Source of the DNA: Cephalopachus bancanus
Lineage: Eukaryota > Chordata > Mammalia > Primates > Tarsiidae
Direction: 5' to 3'
Assembly: GCA_027257055.1 (NCBI GenBank)
Contig: JAPVLO010000323.1
Location: 1,707,858-1,771,857 of the forward strand
DNA length: 64,000 nucleotides
Shown here: positions 25,301 to 32,991 of the stretch, in pieces
Position numbering within the stretch: position 1 is the stretch's first letter
Layout: each line of letters opens with the position of its first letter
Made by a program: the position numbers and the translations under genes
Notes under the pieces: model-generated
What the model saw: only the letters and a program-made list of their open reading frames with translations
Database searches by the model: none
What the model was told of the DNA's origin: nothing

Positions 25301-26607
25301 CATGGCGCAGAGGAGCAGGCCAAGAAAAGGGCAGCTGAGAAGGAACAGGAACTTTTAGGGCAAAACTACAGGAACAGCAGCAAGAGATGGAGGCTCAAGA
25401 AAGGACTCTAAGGGAAAACTTAGCCCAACAGAAAGCAAAGCTGGAGATGGAAAAAGAACAACTACTGAGAGAGCAGAATAGGATTTTGGAGCAGAAGTTG
25501 AAGGTAAGTCTGCTGCTGGTTCTGTAGGCCTGATGGTCCTTACCCTGGTACCTCAGGAAGGGCTGGTGAAGGTAACAGCAAGACAGGGAATGAAGCACCA
25601 TCACTATTACTGCCTGTGATTCATTAAAATGCCTGAATCCTTTAAAAAAAATTTTTTTTAATCTTATTTTCAAGAAGGCTTTGAATTCTGTTCCATTCTC
25701 AGACTCTGGAGAGTTTGAATTGACTATGGCCCCTATAAGTCCCTGAAGAATATAAATAGGGTTAGAGTTGGCATTGTGGGAGACTTTAGAATGATGTAAT
25801 GAGAGCTTAATAAAACAGATATTCCAGCAGCTGTATTCAATATGAACAGCAATTGACTTTACCAAGACGATGACCACATATCATCAGGCACTCTACTACC
25901 ACCCTATGACCCTGAGGTAGATTTTTGCTGACATAAAACTATCAGAGACTTGCAGACTTTAAGGCACATGGAAGGTACAGCTTCTAAACTTGCTGCAGGT
26001 ATTTCCATGTGTGGATAGTCTATCCAAATTAGCACATGGTATAGGAGGAATTGTCGCATTGTCCATCTGGAAGTTCTATTATAAGAGATTTCTAGTTCAG
26101 TGTGTGAGTTGCCATTTTGGGCAGGAACATGTAGCATTTGTCCTTATTCCTGGGTTAGCATCCTAGCAAAGTTGTAATGATGGGTTAATATTGGTAAAGT
26201 TGTAAGCTATGCTTCCTCACAACATCCAGGACCAACCCAGTTGATATTCTTTGTTGCAAAATTCTCCTCTGATAATTGAGAAAATATTTTTAGGCTTAAA
26301 ATTAAGGTAGCTTGACAAAATTCTTAAATATGAAATGTAACTTTTGAAAAAAATGAGGAGTTAAAAAATTTACTTAATTTCTCAATTTTTCTTTTAGGTC
26401 CAAAAGGATTTGCTTGAGGAAGAATATAGGAAGAAATCAGAGGAGATGAATGCAGAAATAAATCAATTGAAAAATACAATTGAAGCTACAAGCATTTGTA
26501 CTGGTGGTCATGGAATTGAACGAGTCTTGAACAGACTTGGCAAAGAAACAACTAAATCAGTTCGTCATGTTGTCAAAGGTGTAGGCTCACGACTTAAGAA
26601 GCTTTAG
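10722..26607 (+). CDS. GBP6: Gene 1: GBP6-like guanylate-binding protein (exons 2-11), frameshifted in exon 10
   Basis: This is an interferon-inducible large GTPase of the dynamin superfamily; the family hydrolyses GTP and assembles on pathogen-containing vacuoles and membranes. Ten exons (numbered 2-11 by family convention) join in frame: 10722-10938 (ATG at 10749), 13371-13498, 19044-19153, 19341-19540, 21456-21701, 22798-23078, 23789-24001, 24864-24966, 25311-25503 and 26398-26607. All introns are GT-AG. Visible motifs are the P-loop GLYRTGKS (residues 45-52), Thr75, DTEG (97-100) and TVRD (about 179-182). The N-terminus, the exon 6 text and the basic tail without a CaaX box resemble human GBP6 most, then GBP7 and GBP4. 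Exon 10 lacks one base, so the frame ends at 25409 after about 523 codons instead of about 624. It is either a recent pseudogene, a truncated GTPase or an assembly error. Family assignment is strong; orthology to GBP6 rather than GBP7 is from recalled similarity. Confidence 0.9.
11325..12977 (-). mobile_element. 5'-truncated L1 in gene 1 intron 2
   Basis: About 1.65 kb of reverse-strand L1 with the 3' end at the left ('tttttttttaattaatc'). It keeps a 374-codon open frame on the minus strand (11885-13009, extending into the flank). The frame encodes the C-terminal third of ORF2p, including [20 protein letters not shown] and the Cys-rich [20 protein letters not shown]. It stops early after KAVW. 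Gene 2's intron 2 is only about 780 bases and lacks it, so insertion followed the duplication. Confidence 0.9.
13371..13498 (+). CDS. GBP6: Gene 1 exon 3: switch I and DTEG motif
   Basis: A 128-base exon between 'cccttgtag' and gtaagg. It encodes residues 64-106, with Thr75 (G2, Mg/GTP contact), the conserved [15 protein letters not shown] stretch and the G3 motif DTEG at 97-100. The frame joins exon 2 at Gly64 and ends on a full codon (Lys106). Confidence 0.95.
13779..13823. repeat. (TA)n microsatellite
   Basis: An alternating TA run with one g interruption. It is absent at the equivalent site in copy 2 ('gagtagatataagaaagatg', about 55350). Confidence 0.92.
13824..13857. repeat. Perfect inverted repeat, 15-base arms
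   Basis: Left arm 'tttactttattcata' at 13824-13838, loop 'ttag', right arm 'tatgaataaagtaaa' at 13843-13857. The arms are exact complements. Copy 2 has only a right-arm-like sequence, so the left arm looks copied from it. Confidence 0.95.
14208..14493 (+). repeat. Old Alu-like SINE, shared by both copies
   Basis: Plus-strand 'ggctgggcgcggtgggtcac' to 'caactcaaaaaaaa'. It is diverged. The counterpart is at 55725-56030 in gene 2, so it predates the gene duplication. Confidence 0.88.
16413..16440. repeat. Short (TCTA)n tract
   Basis: About five tcta units followed by ttta units at the start of the reverse-strand SINE. Confidence 0.85.
16441..16730 (-). repeat. Old Alu-like SINE
   Basis: Reverse-strand, strongly diverged: 'ctgtctcccagattgctggag' near the start and 'ttggccttccaaagtgttgg' near the end. 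The counterpart is at 57605-57925 in gene 2. Confidence 0.8.
16745..17047 (+). repeat. Diverged plus-strand Alu-like SINE
   Basis: It runs from 'ggtttggtgcggtggctcatg' type text to 'gattccaactcaaaaaaataa'. I did not find a counterpart in gene 2's intron 3, so it may be copy-1-specific. Confidence 0.8.
17215..17791 (+). mobile_element. Mariner-type DNA transposon, internally deleted, copy 1 only
   Basis: The ends form an imperfect terminal inverted repeat: left 'gggagatcctccctaaaaatg' region (17219-17239), right end reading 'ggggagatgccccccaaaat' on the minus strand (17769-17788). The sequence sits at a TA within the old L1 ('ggatata' left, 'tatacata' right). The plus strand (17419-17676 frame) encodes the C-terminal end of a mariner transposase: [15 protein letters not shown] matches the family YSPDLAPCDFFLF block with the third catalytic Asp. 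Only about 580 bases remain of a usual 1.3 kb. Both equivalent sites in copy 2 (about 58422 and 60305) are empty. Confidence 0.85.
18051..18343 (+). repeat. Old Alu-like SINE, shared by both copies
   Basis: Plus-strand 'aggcctggcatagtggc' to 'cttaaactgaaaaata'. The counterpart is at 62301-62580 in gene 2. Confidence 0.85.
18682..18955 (-). repeat. Young dimeric SINE just upstream of exon 4
   Basis: Reverse-strand, close to the presumed subfamily consensus. It is flanked by exact target duplications 'attagctgaaatt' (from 18669 and 18956). The empty site in copy 2 is 'cttagccgaaatc' (about 62908). Confidence 0.95.
19044..19153 (+). CDS. GBP6: Gene 1 exon 4: G-domain core
   Basis: A 110-base exon after 'gttttttag', encoding [20 protein letters not shown] and the following NHQALEQL segment. 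The donor gtatcc splits the codon for His143, whose third base comes from exon 5. Young SINEs lie 88 bases upstream of this exon and about 200 bases downstream of exon 5. Confidence 0.95.
19341..19540 (+). CDS. GBP6: Gene 1 exon 5: G4 motif TVRD
   Basis: The acceptor is 'caagtcgtag', giving the family-typical join [15 protein letters not shown]. The exon encodes the [19 protein letters not shown] block, whose TVRD is the guanine-specificity motif. It is 200 bases long against 197 in gene 2, because gene 1 has one extra residue in the [11 protein letters not shown] turn ([10 protein letters not shown] in gene 2). The donor is gtatga. Confidence 0.95.
19743..20025 (-). repeat. Young dimeric SINE just downstream of exon 5
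   Basis: Reverse-strand and nearly identical to the SINE at 18682. Target duplications are 'tagaatgaattt' and 'tagaattaattt'. The empty site in copy 2 is 'gtagaatgaatttaatag' (about 63671). Confidence 0.95.
20835..21037 (-). mobile_element. L1 3'-end fragment in intron 5
   Basis: About 200 bases of reverse-strand L1 3' UTR ('aatatgtggggtacaattcag' to 'cacctatgagtgagaa'), a strongly 5'-truncated insertion. Confidence 0.8.
21456..21701 (+). CDS. GBP6: Gene 1 exon 6: end of G domain
   Basis: A 246-base exon between 'catccctcag' and gtgagt. It encodes [20 protein letters not shown], then [10 protein letters not shown], and ends [13 protein letters not shown]. The usual family text is FVFDRP; here Asp is replaced by Val, an unusual change in a well-conserved position. 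The reading frame is intact at both joins. Confidence 0.95.
22334..22369. repeat. (GT)n microsatellite, intron 6
   Basis: About 17 GT units, then tatgtatgtgag. Confidence 0.95.
22433..22751 (-). mobile_element. L1 3'-end fragment beside exon 7 acceptor
   Basis: A 319-base reverse-strand L1 3' UTR fragment. It is flanked by a perfect 13-base target duplication 'tgagttatatttc' (22420-22432 and 22752-22764). Only 33 bases separate the right repeat from exon 7, leaving a 'tattaata' branch-point-like string and a pyrimidine tract. Confidence 0.92.
22798..23078 (+). CDS. GBP6: Gene 1 exon 7: start of helical domain
   Basis: A 281-base exon between 'ggtttattcag' and gtaatt. It encodes the [20 protein letters not shown] segment, the [17 protein letters not shown] helix and [13 protein letters not shown], all typical of the GBP middle domain. 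An L1 fragment with perfect target duplications ends 34 bases upstream of this exon's target-site repeat and acceptor region. Confidence 0.95.
23079..23788 (+). other. Gene 1 intron 7
   Basis: Ordinary intron, GT-AG, no mobile element or second exon recognised. Confidence 0.7.
23789..24001 (+). CDS. GBP6: Gene 1 exon 8: helical domain
   Basis: A 213-base exon (71 codons) between 'cctttgcag' and gtgagg. It encodes [20 protein letters not shown] and ends with [20 protein letters not shown] then EVPRKGVK, which is diagnostic of the GBP4/6/7 group. The frame is open and both joins fall between codons. Confidence 0.95.
24002..24863 (+). other. Gene 1 intron 8
   Basis: Ordinary intron, GT-AG. I see no recognisable repeat or exon. 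Confidence 0.65.
24864..24966 (+). CDS. GBP6: Gene 1 exon 9: helical domain/GED boundary
   Basis: A 103-base exon between 'ggttctgcag' and gtacgg. It encodes [20 protein letters not shown], then [14 protein letters not shown]. Human GBP6, as recalled, has a charged pair where this copy has GlyCys, so the heptad is locally disturbed. The last base is the first of the codon completed in exon 10. Confidence 0.92.
25311..25503 (+). CDS. GBP6: Gene 1 exon 10: GED coiled helix, one base missing
   Basis: The acceptor is 'catggcgcag' and the donor gtaagt. Reading in phase from exon 9 gives [17 protein letters not shown], then the frame is lost at 25361-25366 and stops at 25409-25411. From 25366 onward the family sequence ([20 protein letters not shown] and so on) resumes in the next frame to the donor. 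The exon is 193 bases where 194 would keep phase with exon 11. The stop lies about 93 bases before the last exon junction, so the transcript would be a predicted nonsense-mediated decay target. Confidence 0.88.
25504..26397 (+). other. Gene 1 intron 10
   Basis: No repeat family recognised. The minus-strand open frame at 25395-25877 is an antisense shadow running from this intron into exon 10. Confidence 0.65.
26398..26607 (+). CDS. GBP6: Gene 1 exon 11: C-terminal tail and original stop
   Basis: A 70-codon final exon after 'ttcttttag' ending in TAG at 26605-26607. It encodes [32 protein letters not shown] and a basic tail ending [13 protein letters not shown]. The tail resembles the human GBP6 end (HGVKGVSSLFKK) and has no CaaX prenylation box, unlike GBP1, GBP2 and GBP5. 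It is still open although the exon 10 shift would prevent its translation, which implies the shift is recent or an error. Confidence 0.85.
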   Translation, partial: VQKDLLEEEYRKKSEEMNAEINQLKNTIEATSICTGGHGIERVLNRLGKETTKSVRHVVKGVGSRLKKL

Positions 26608-26662
26608 CTTTTTTCTTTTAAGGAAATTATAGGATGTGACTATATGCATTTATCTGTTTTTA

Positions 26663-26945
26663 GTGTTTTTTTTAATGTACCAAAGTTTGCTTTATTTGAG
26701 GATTATGGAGTACAAGTGAGGAGTTTACTGCATATATAAGTTGCATGCAGGTAGGGTTTGGGCTTCTAGAATCATTCCCTTTTCTATGCCAACACTTGCT
26801 GTTTTCATGACTTTTTTTGTTTTTGACTGGTGCGAGGTGGTATCTCATTGTAGCTTTGATTTGCTTTTCTCTGTTGATCAGTGAAGCTGAGCATTTTTTC
26901 GTGTCTTTCTTTGAGAAGTGCCTGTTCATTTATTTTACCCACAAT
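26663..26945 (-). mobile_element. L1 fragment in gene 1 3' UTR/flank
   Basis: Reverse-strand L1 3' end with an internal deletion. The minus frame gives MNRHFSKKDTKKCSASLINR, a decayed ORF2 C-terminus. It begins about 55 bases after the gene 1 stop codon, so it would lie in the 3' UTR. Confidence 0.78.
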
Positions 26946-29648
26946 GGAACAATAGTGTACACACTTTAAAAAATCATAAGCACTTTTAGGAAATATAAGT
27001 TGTAAAATCCTTTATATATAAGAGGTGAAATTAGGCATTTCTTTTAATGGCAAAATTTTGGAAAGTACTAGATTGGCCACCATATAATATTGGTAACATA
27101 CATTTTAATATGTATGTGTACTGGAATATTAGGTAGCCAGTAGAAAAGTTGACAGGGGGTTCTACTAATGCAGAATGATTTTAAATATATATTATATAAA
27201 GTGAAAAAGAAAACAAAGCTAATTGTCTAATCTCACACAAAAACTGCAATTATTATTTGCAAGCATGCACATATAGACATAAAATATTTCTGCAATATTC
27301 ATTGTGCATATAAATACTCAGCTACATTTCAGTTTAAACTTCTAATTTATCATGAAGTTTAAACAGGTTTGTGGTTAAAGCAATGTTTGCACAAAGCCTA
27401 CATCTAAACACTTGAGTGAATAATCATTAACTGCTCAGTACCAGACGTGGAAAATCTCAAGTGACAGTGGATTTCCCCCAGCCTGTCAACTCATCCCCTC
27501 TTCCACACCTTCCAGCATCCCAGTCAGAGATCAGCAGGAAGCTCAGTCAGCACCTTCTTGGTGACCTCCCCATCATGTCACACTTGGAAATGTTTTAAGT
27601 TTATTTACTATGCAATAGACATTCATTGTTTTGTTTCCAGCTAGCTTTGGTTTAATGTACCACTGCTTTGTCTTTCTATTACATCTACAGTTGTTTTGAT
27701 TTATTTACAATATATGCTGTGCCATTTTGATTTTTATATTGCTTGGTTGGTTGAATAAATTTGAGACACTCAAACACTTGAGGTGATAGTTGTTAAAAAC
27801 AATACCAGTATTTGATCCAGTTTCATCTCAACTATATTATACCTGGACATTTTAGATATTTATCAAAGGTTTTTTATGGGCTAGAAGGTAAATGTATGAA
27901 ATAATAAACGTGTGGCATTGATGAATAATGTTGGCTCTGAACAAACTTTTGAAAAAATTAAAGTTGATAAATTTTTGGATCAACTGAAAAAAGCATGACT
28001 TTTGAAACCTCTGGATGCCTTGGTTCTCAGTATTATCATTCTTTATTGAATTTATTTCTTATTAAAATATGCAGTTTTTAAGACTTTTTTTCTGACAGTA
28101 TTAAGTAATTTTTTAACATGGGTAGATGGGAGTGTCACTTGTATGTTAACATACAGCTGACATGTATTTTTGTCTATTCTTTATTGCTTAGTAGTTTCAT
28201 GCTATGTATGTACCATAACCAACCTATTGCCTATGAGAAACATGTAAGATCATGTATTTATAGCCATTGTTACAAGTTTATAATGTATTTTTCTATCTTG
28301 TTTTATATGTATGTATAACATTCAAAAAGAATTTTTTTCTTGATTGAGAAAAGGATACAAAATGCAAAATCCACAATTTTGATACTGAGAATTGCCAATT
28401 GTTTTGCAGTACTTTATTATATTGGGTGTCTTGTCTTTTTTGGGCTTTTAGTCAGATAATGAATGAATACATTAGACACTTTTGGGTTTTAGTTGGGATT
28501 TTACATAACTTGCATTTTAATTCTTTGGTTCTTTGTTGTTTCTATTAATCCATAGCATTATTTTAATAAATGTTATAATACCAACCTAAAAAAAATATTT
28601 CTGCAAATGTTAACAAAAACCTACTATTTATGGCTCTTTTGGGAATAACCAGATGGAATCAGGTATCAAAGGGACACATACTTTTCATTATATACTCTTT
28701 CTTTTGAATGTTGTTTTTAAAAAGTTCATTTTGCTTTTTTTCTATTCAGAAATATGTAAAAAACGTAAGTTATAGTACTAATAATGATAACAATAAATAG
28801 AATGTAAAATAGCTTTAGATGATGAAATTGCTTATTGCTTTTAGGAATGACATCAGCTCAATGAAAGATCTAAGACTAAAATCTGGTGATTAGAATGTCT
28901 AAAATTTGCGTCTTATTCTTGCTCTGATTTAGCCTTATTTTTTAAACTTTTATATTTGTCTCACGATAAAGGTATGGACTTTTCTGTGACCTTTCAGATT
29001 TCAGCTAGAGTAGTCTCTATTTCCTATCTCTGAATTACAGTTTTAAGGTGTTAGAAGCACAAATTACCAAATATTAAGATGGAGCTCTTGTGAGAGGGAT
29101 GCTGCCATCCTTGTAAATTCAGTGGTGATCTTTCTGAGGTAGACCTGGACAGAAAAGACAATGTGCTTTTCCAGAACTAAACCCCTCATAGAAGATGACA
29201 GACTGATATATGGAGGCCTGGTGTTGGACTTTAATCATTAGACTTTCAGTAGTTTTAGTTATAGTAAGAGTGTCAGAAGCTAGGCCTGACCAGAGAGAAT
29301 TCTGAAGATGGTCAATTAATTGTGTCATTCACATGGTCAAATGGGATGGGGAGAGAACAACAAAATTAAATCAAAGGTGTTTACCGAGATTGCCAAGTAG
29401 CTCCAGTAAAATGCTACACCAAGAACCTTGATCTGAGCTAATTTTAGATCCTGCACTTATCAGCTGGAAGGAAAACCAGGACCATAGAAAAAGGCCATTG
29501 TAACTTTAGGAAAAAAATAAATAATAATGATTCCTCTAGTTCTTTTTCAAAGGAAACTGGTCATTTATTGGGTACCTGTGTACTGGGGACATAAAAACGC
29601 CCAAACATTTCATGGACTCTTGAATCAGGATCTAAATTGCCAGTGATA
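26946..29648 (+). other. 3' flank of gene 1, no gene seen
   Basis: AT-rich sequence without a recognisable repeat family or coding frame. Short open frames here (for example 28118-28318) have no protein-like features. Confidence 0.6.
27754..27759 (+). terminator. Candidate polyadenylation signal for gene 1
   Basis: An AATAAA hexamer 1.15 kb after the stop codon, in 'ggttgaataaatttgag'. Other AATAAA strings occur further on (about 28565 and 28792), so the site used cannot be fixed. Confidence 0.3.
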
Positions 29649-29654
29649 CTCAAG

Positions 29655-31200
29655 TGTCGGGGTGCCAGCCCCGACCAAAGGGGGAAGGGTTAGGACCTAC
29701 TCCAGAGAATCCGGACGGCGAGAAGAAACGACTCGGAGGCCATTTCTTCTGGGAACAGTCTGATCAGGACTGAAGCCAAATTTTATTCGGACTCCTTCCA
29801 ACTTATATACCATTTTTCATACCCTCCAGCAGTGTGATAATCACTTGCTGGGGGCGTACAAACTCCATGATGTATATTGCGATTTACAAACTATGCATCA
29901 CAAGACCATCACGAGACTTGCAAGCTCCAAGCAGGCGTGCCTTACAAATCTCACATCAAGGTCACAGGTGCACAAATACAGTTCGTTTAAAAGTGTCTTC
30001 CATAGTGTTCAACAAATCATTCATATTATACTCTTTGTTCTAAACTCTGATTAATACAAAAACTTTCTTAGTTAACTCTAGGTTCGATCCAAGTTCACTG
30101 ACTCCTAATATTTTTTAATGATTGATTTTATCAACTTAACACTATACTATAATCTATTAGTTTACCTAAATGACTTAATTTTTATTTATTCCATTAACCT
30201 ATTACGATTCAACCTAGTGGCCTGTAATTCTACAACAATTAATTCAAAACTTATTTCTTACCATGACTTATATGAGTTTCATGATCTAGTGTTTGGGCTT
30301 TAATACTGTGCTATATCTCATTAAGCTAATACCTTATCATCAAATCTTATAATTATCATTGACGTATGATTTTAGAATCATAACACTATAATTCTCATTC
30401 TATTTTAATAAAACTACGACTTTAACCCAAAACTTAAATCTTTTTTCCTAGTATATTAATACATGGCTACGTGTAAAATTTCCCATTGTCATATTAGAAG
30501 CAAAAACTACAGCGTTGGAAAAGTTTCGGTATACTAATCAAAGGATCTTAAAATTGGCCTACAGGAACAGGAACTAAAGTCATAATCTGAGAAAAGGAAA
30601 CTTAAAAAGCTTAAACAAAACCTAAAAGTTTTCTACAAATGCTTATTACTGTTTAAATCTTTCCGATGGAAATTATATCATTTTAAATGAATGTTTTATC
30701 TGAACAGGTCTATTCTAAAAATCAAATAGTGTCTGTCACACTCTTGGATAATGGACTGCACAGTTACTCTGGCAATGGCCACGGGCTGAAGCAAACAGAG
30801 TTTCGGCATGTAACGAAACTAGAAAAACGTCCTGAAGAAAAACGCCCTGCCCGGCTAAAAGGTGGGGCAATAAAACTATTATGATAATTTAGTTTCTAAT
30901 CTTAATCCTAGGAGGAACTGCCTTTTGGGAACAAGAGCTGACTCACCAGTCTACCAGGAAATAGAAGTTAAAAAATATCTAGAAAGAAGTAAGATTTAGA
31001 AAGGACAAGGTCATTCTGCTGTATAACCTTTCATCAGGTGTACAGAGATTTTACTTATAAGTTTTACTGCCATGTATGCACACTGGTCACTAATCACACG
31101 CCAATATTATAGGTATAACTGACATCCTATGTCAGAGGCAATCTTCCAGATGGGCCTTTACAGGCCTCAGCCATGTAGCTATAGATATTGGCTCCCAACA
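29655..31200 (-). mobile_element. Class II (ERVK-type) endogenous retrovirus solo LTR
   Basis: The element starts 'tgtcggggtgcc' and ends 'gctcccaaca' on the plus strand (TG...CA). It is flanked by a 6-base target duplication 'ctcaag' at 29649-29654 and 31201-31206, as expected of class II ERVs. Read on the minus strand it opens 'tgttgggagcc', with a TATA box (complement of 'ttatata' at 29803) and an AATAAA signal (complement of 'tttatt' at 29782). That places U3 on the right and R/U5 on the left. No gag, pol or env lies beside it. At 1546 bases it is long for a primate LTR. It has no long sense-strand open frame. Confidence 0.82.
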
Positions 31201-31206
31201 CTCAAG

Positions 31207-32039
31207 GAGATAAGGCATCCAGGCAATAAATAGAATCTTGTCCCTGGTGCAACTTATTGGAGTATAGTATTTGCTTTGAATAGAAGGGCAAAGTTTGAGG
31301 ACTGATGCTTTTACTTATTTTTCCATGCATCCCCTCAGAGCATGTTCAGATATAGAATATGCTAGATAAGCATCTATTATAACAACAATAGGACGATGCA
31401 TATATGATTGTTTTCAATTGCTACAATTCCAGGAACTCTCCAAAGATCAATGGATATAGGTAGTTTGATTTTAGACATCAGGATAAGGTCTGTAAGGAGG
31501 TTTAAAGGCTAGCAGAAGATAAAGAACATTCCCAGTGCAGTATCCTTCTCTGAGACCTCAAACCTCAGTCTCTGTGAAAGTGAGCCAAATGATGAATTTT
31601 TTTTCTGTATTTCATCGGGTAATTCATGCAAATCTGTGACCTCATGCAGATTTGTGACCTCATGTATCACAGTTTCTGTAAAATGTACCAGAGAAAGAAT
31701 TTTTCTCTGTGCTTCGTAGAGTGACTCACACAGATTTATAAAGAAACACAACAAATTTTAGAGCTTTCAGCATCCTGTATTTTATGTCAAGTCATATCAA
31801 ATGCTTCGAAAACTGGCAAGATTTACTTCAGCTCTCTTTGATGGTTGAAATAAAAATCCTGTTTGCTGTTATCTTAGGGGTATCCATCAAGAGACTAAGA
31901 CCCCATCCATCTGTGGCACAATGAGACTATCTCATAATCATACTCATCCTTCCTATCCTGGACCATGCTTTTGCCATGTGTCCATGATTCAGAGTCATTC
32001 TAGTCAATCCCATTTTGAGGTATCACTGGGATCAAGAGT
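31207..32039. other. Intergenic stretch, nothing recognised
   Basis: No gene and no confidently assigned repeat. The short repeated phrase 'tgcagatttgtgacctcatg' (about 31645-31675) is a local tandem duplication of roughly 20 bases. Confidence 0.5.
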
Positions 32040-32475
32040 CCTCAAGACCACCTTCAGGTTAAATGATTCACTTAAAGACACAGAAATCAAAAAAGGTTTC
32101 ATGCTTTAGTTACGGTTTATAGTAGTGAACAGCTACAATTGCCAGCAAAAGGTACATGGGTCAGATCCAAGGCATATTAGGCATGGTCTTGCAATGGTCT
32201 TTTCCAGGGGCGGTGAGGGGGAAGTTGCATAGACAGCAGCTAATTCTCTTACAAACAGTGTGTGACACATGCATGAAATATGGCCAACCAGAGATGGTCA
32301 CACAAACCTTCATGCTCAGTGTTTTTAGTTCAGTGCAGTCATGTAGGAATGGAGTACTCACATGGCTGATCTTATTTACTCTGACTCCAGCCCCTTCAGA
32401 GGTCAAACTCTTATGGTGTATCCAAAGACCTGCATTATAAATCACATTTTCTCCATAAACCGTCTGGCATGGCTT
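32040..32475. repeat. Old LTR-like sequence (possibly ERVL/MLT2 type)
   Basis: Phrases such as 'tatggccaaccagagatggtc' and 'ccccttcagaggtcaaactc' recall ERVL-associated LTRs. The family is from memory and tentative; edges are approximate. Confidence 0.35.
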
Positions 32476-32719
32476 GATCCTACACATATATAAAAAAATT
32501 TCTTAACAGGCAAGTAATTCAAAGGACTTAAAGGTTATATTCCAGTAGTCAGTCAAGGGCCAGACATTTCTTTGCAATGTGAAGGAAACCCATATCTGCT
32601 GAGTTAACATTTTATGACAAAGCCCTACAGATTAAAGAACATAATATCATGAGAAAGATAAAATGAAGATTTTAATTGTCACACTGGAAGGACATGTCAG
32701 TGTTTTATTCTTGACTCTT

Positions 32720-32991
32720 TTTGAGTCAGAGTCTCATTGTCGTCCAGGCTGGACTGCAGTGGCATGCTAAGGGCCACTGCAGCCTCAACCCGCTGGGCTC
32801 AGGCTATCTTTCCACCTCAGCCTTCCAAGTGGCTGGAACTACAGGCGCATGCAACTAATTTTTTTATTTATTGTAGAGATGAGATCTCATCAAGTTGCCC
32901 AGGCTGGTCTCGAACCTCTGTACTCAGGCAATCCTCTCACTTTGGCCTGCCAAAGTGCTGGGATACAGGCTTGAGTCACTGAGACTGGCCA
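32720..32991 (-). repeat. Dimeric SINE
   Basis: Reverse-strand, moderately diverged. The flanks 'tattcttgactcttt' and 'tattcttgactttt' form a clear target duplication. Confidence 0.9.

Larger units (their letters stand above)
1..26607 (+). repeat. Segmental duplication copy 1
   Basis: Positions 1-3360 align with 50685-53548, and the homology resumes around each gene 1 exon through at least intron 5. Examples are position 7 'tcagagtg' against 50691, and 10315 'gttttaatcctgg' against 53549. The left edge of the unit is off the window and the right edge cannot be set because copy 2 is cut at position 64000. Large copy-1-only insertions account for most of the length difference. Confidence 0.88.

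Noticed and set aside
25395..25877. 160-residue minus-strand frame
   Set aside because: Antisense to exon 10 and intron 10 of gene 1, with no protein-like features.
29655..31200. Possible accessory gene in the long LTR, as in some betaretroviruses
   Set aside because: The LTR reads on the minus strand and has no long minus-strand open frame. The four short frames seen there are on the plus strand, antisense to the element.
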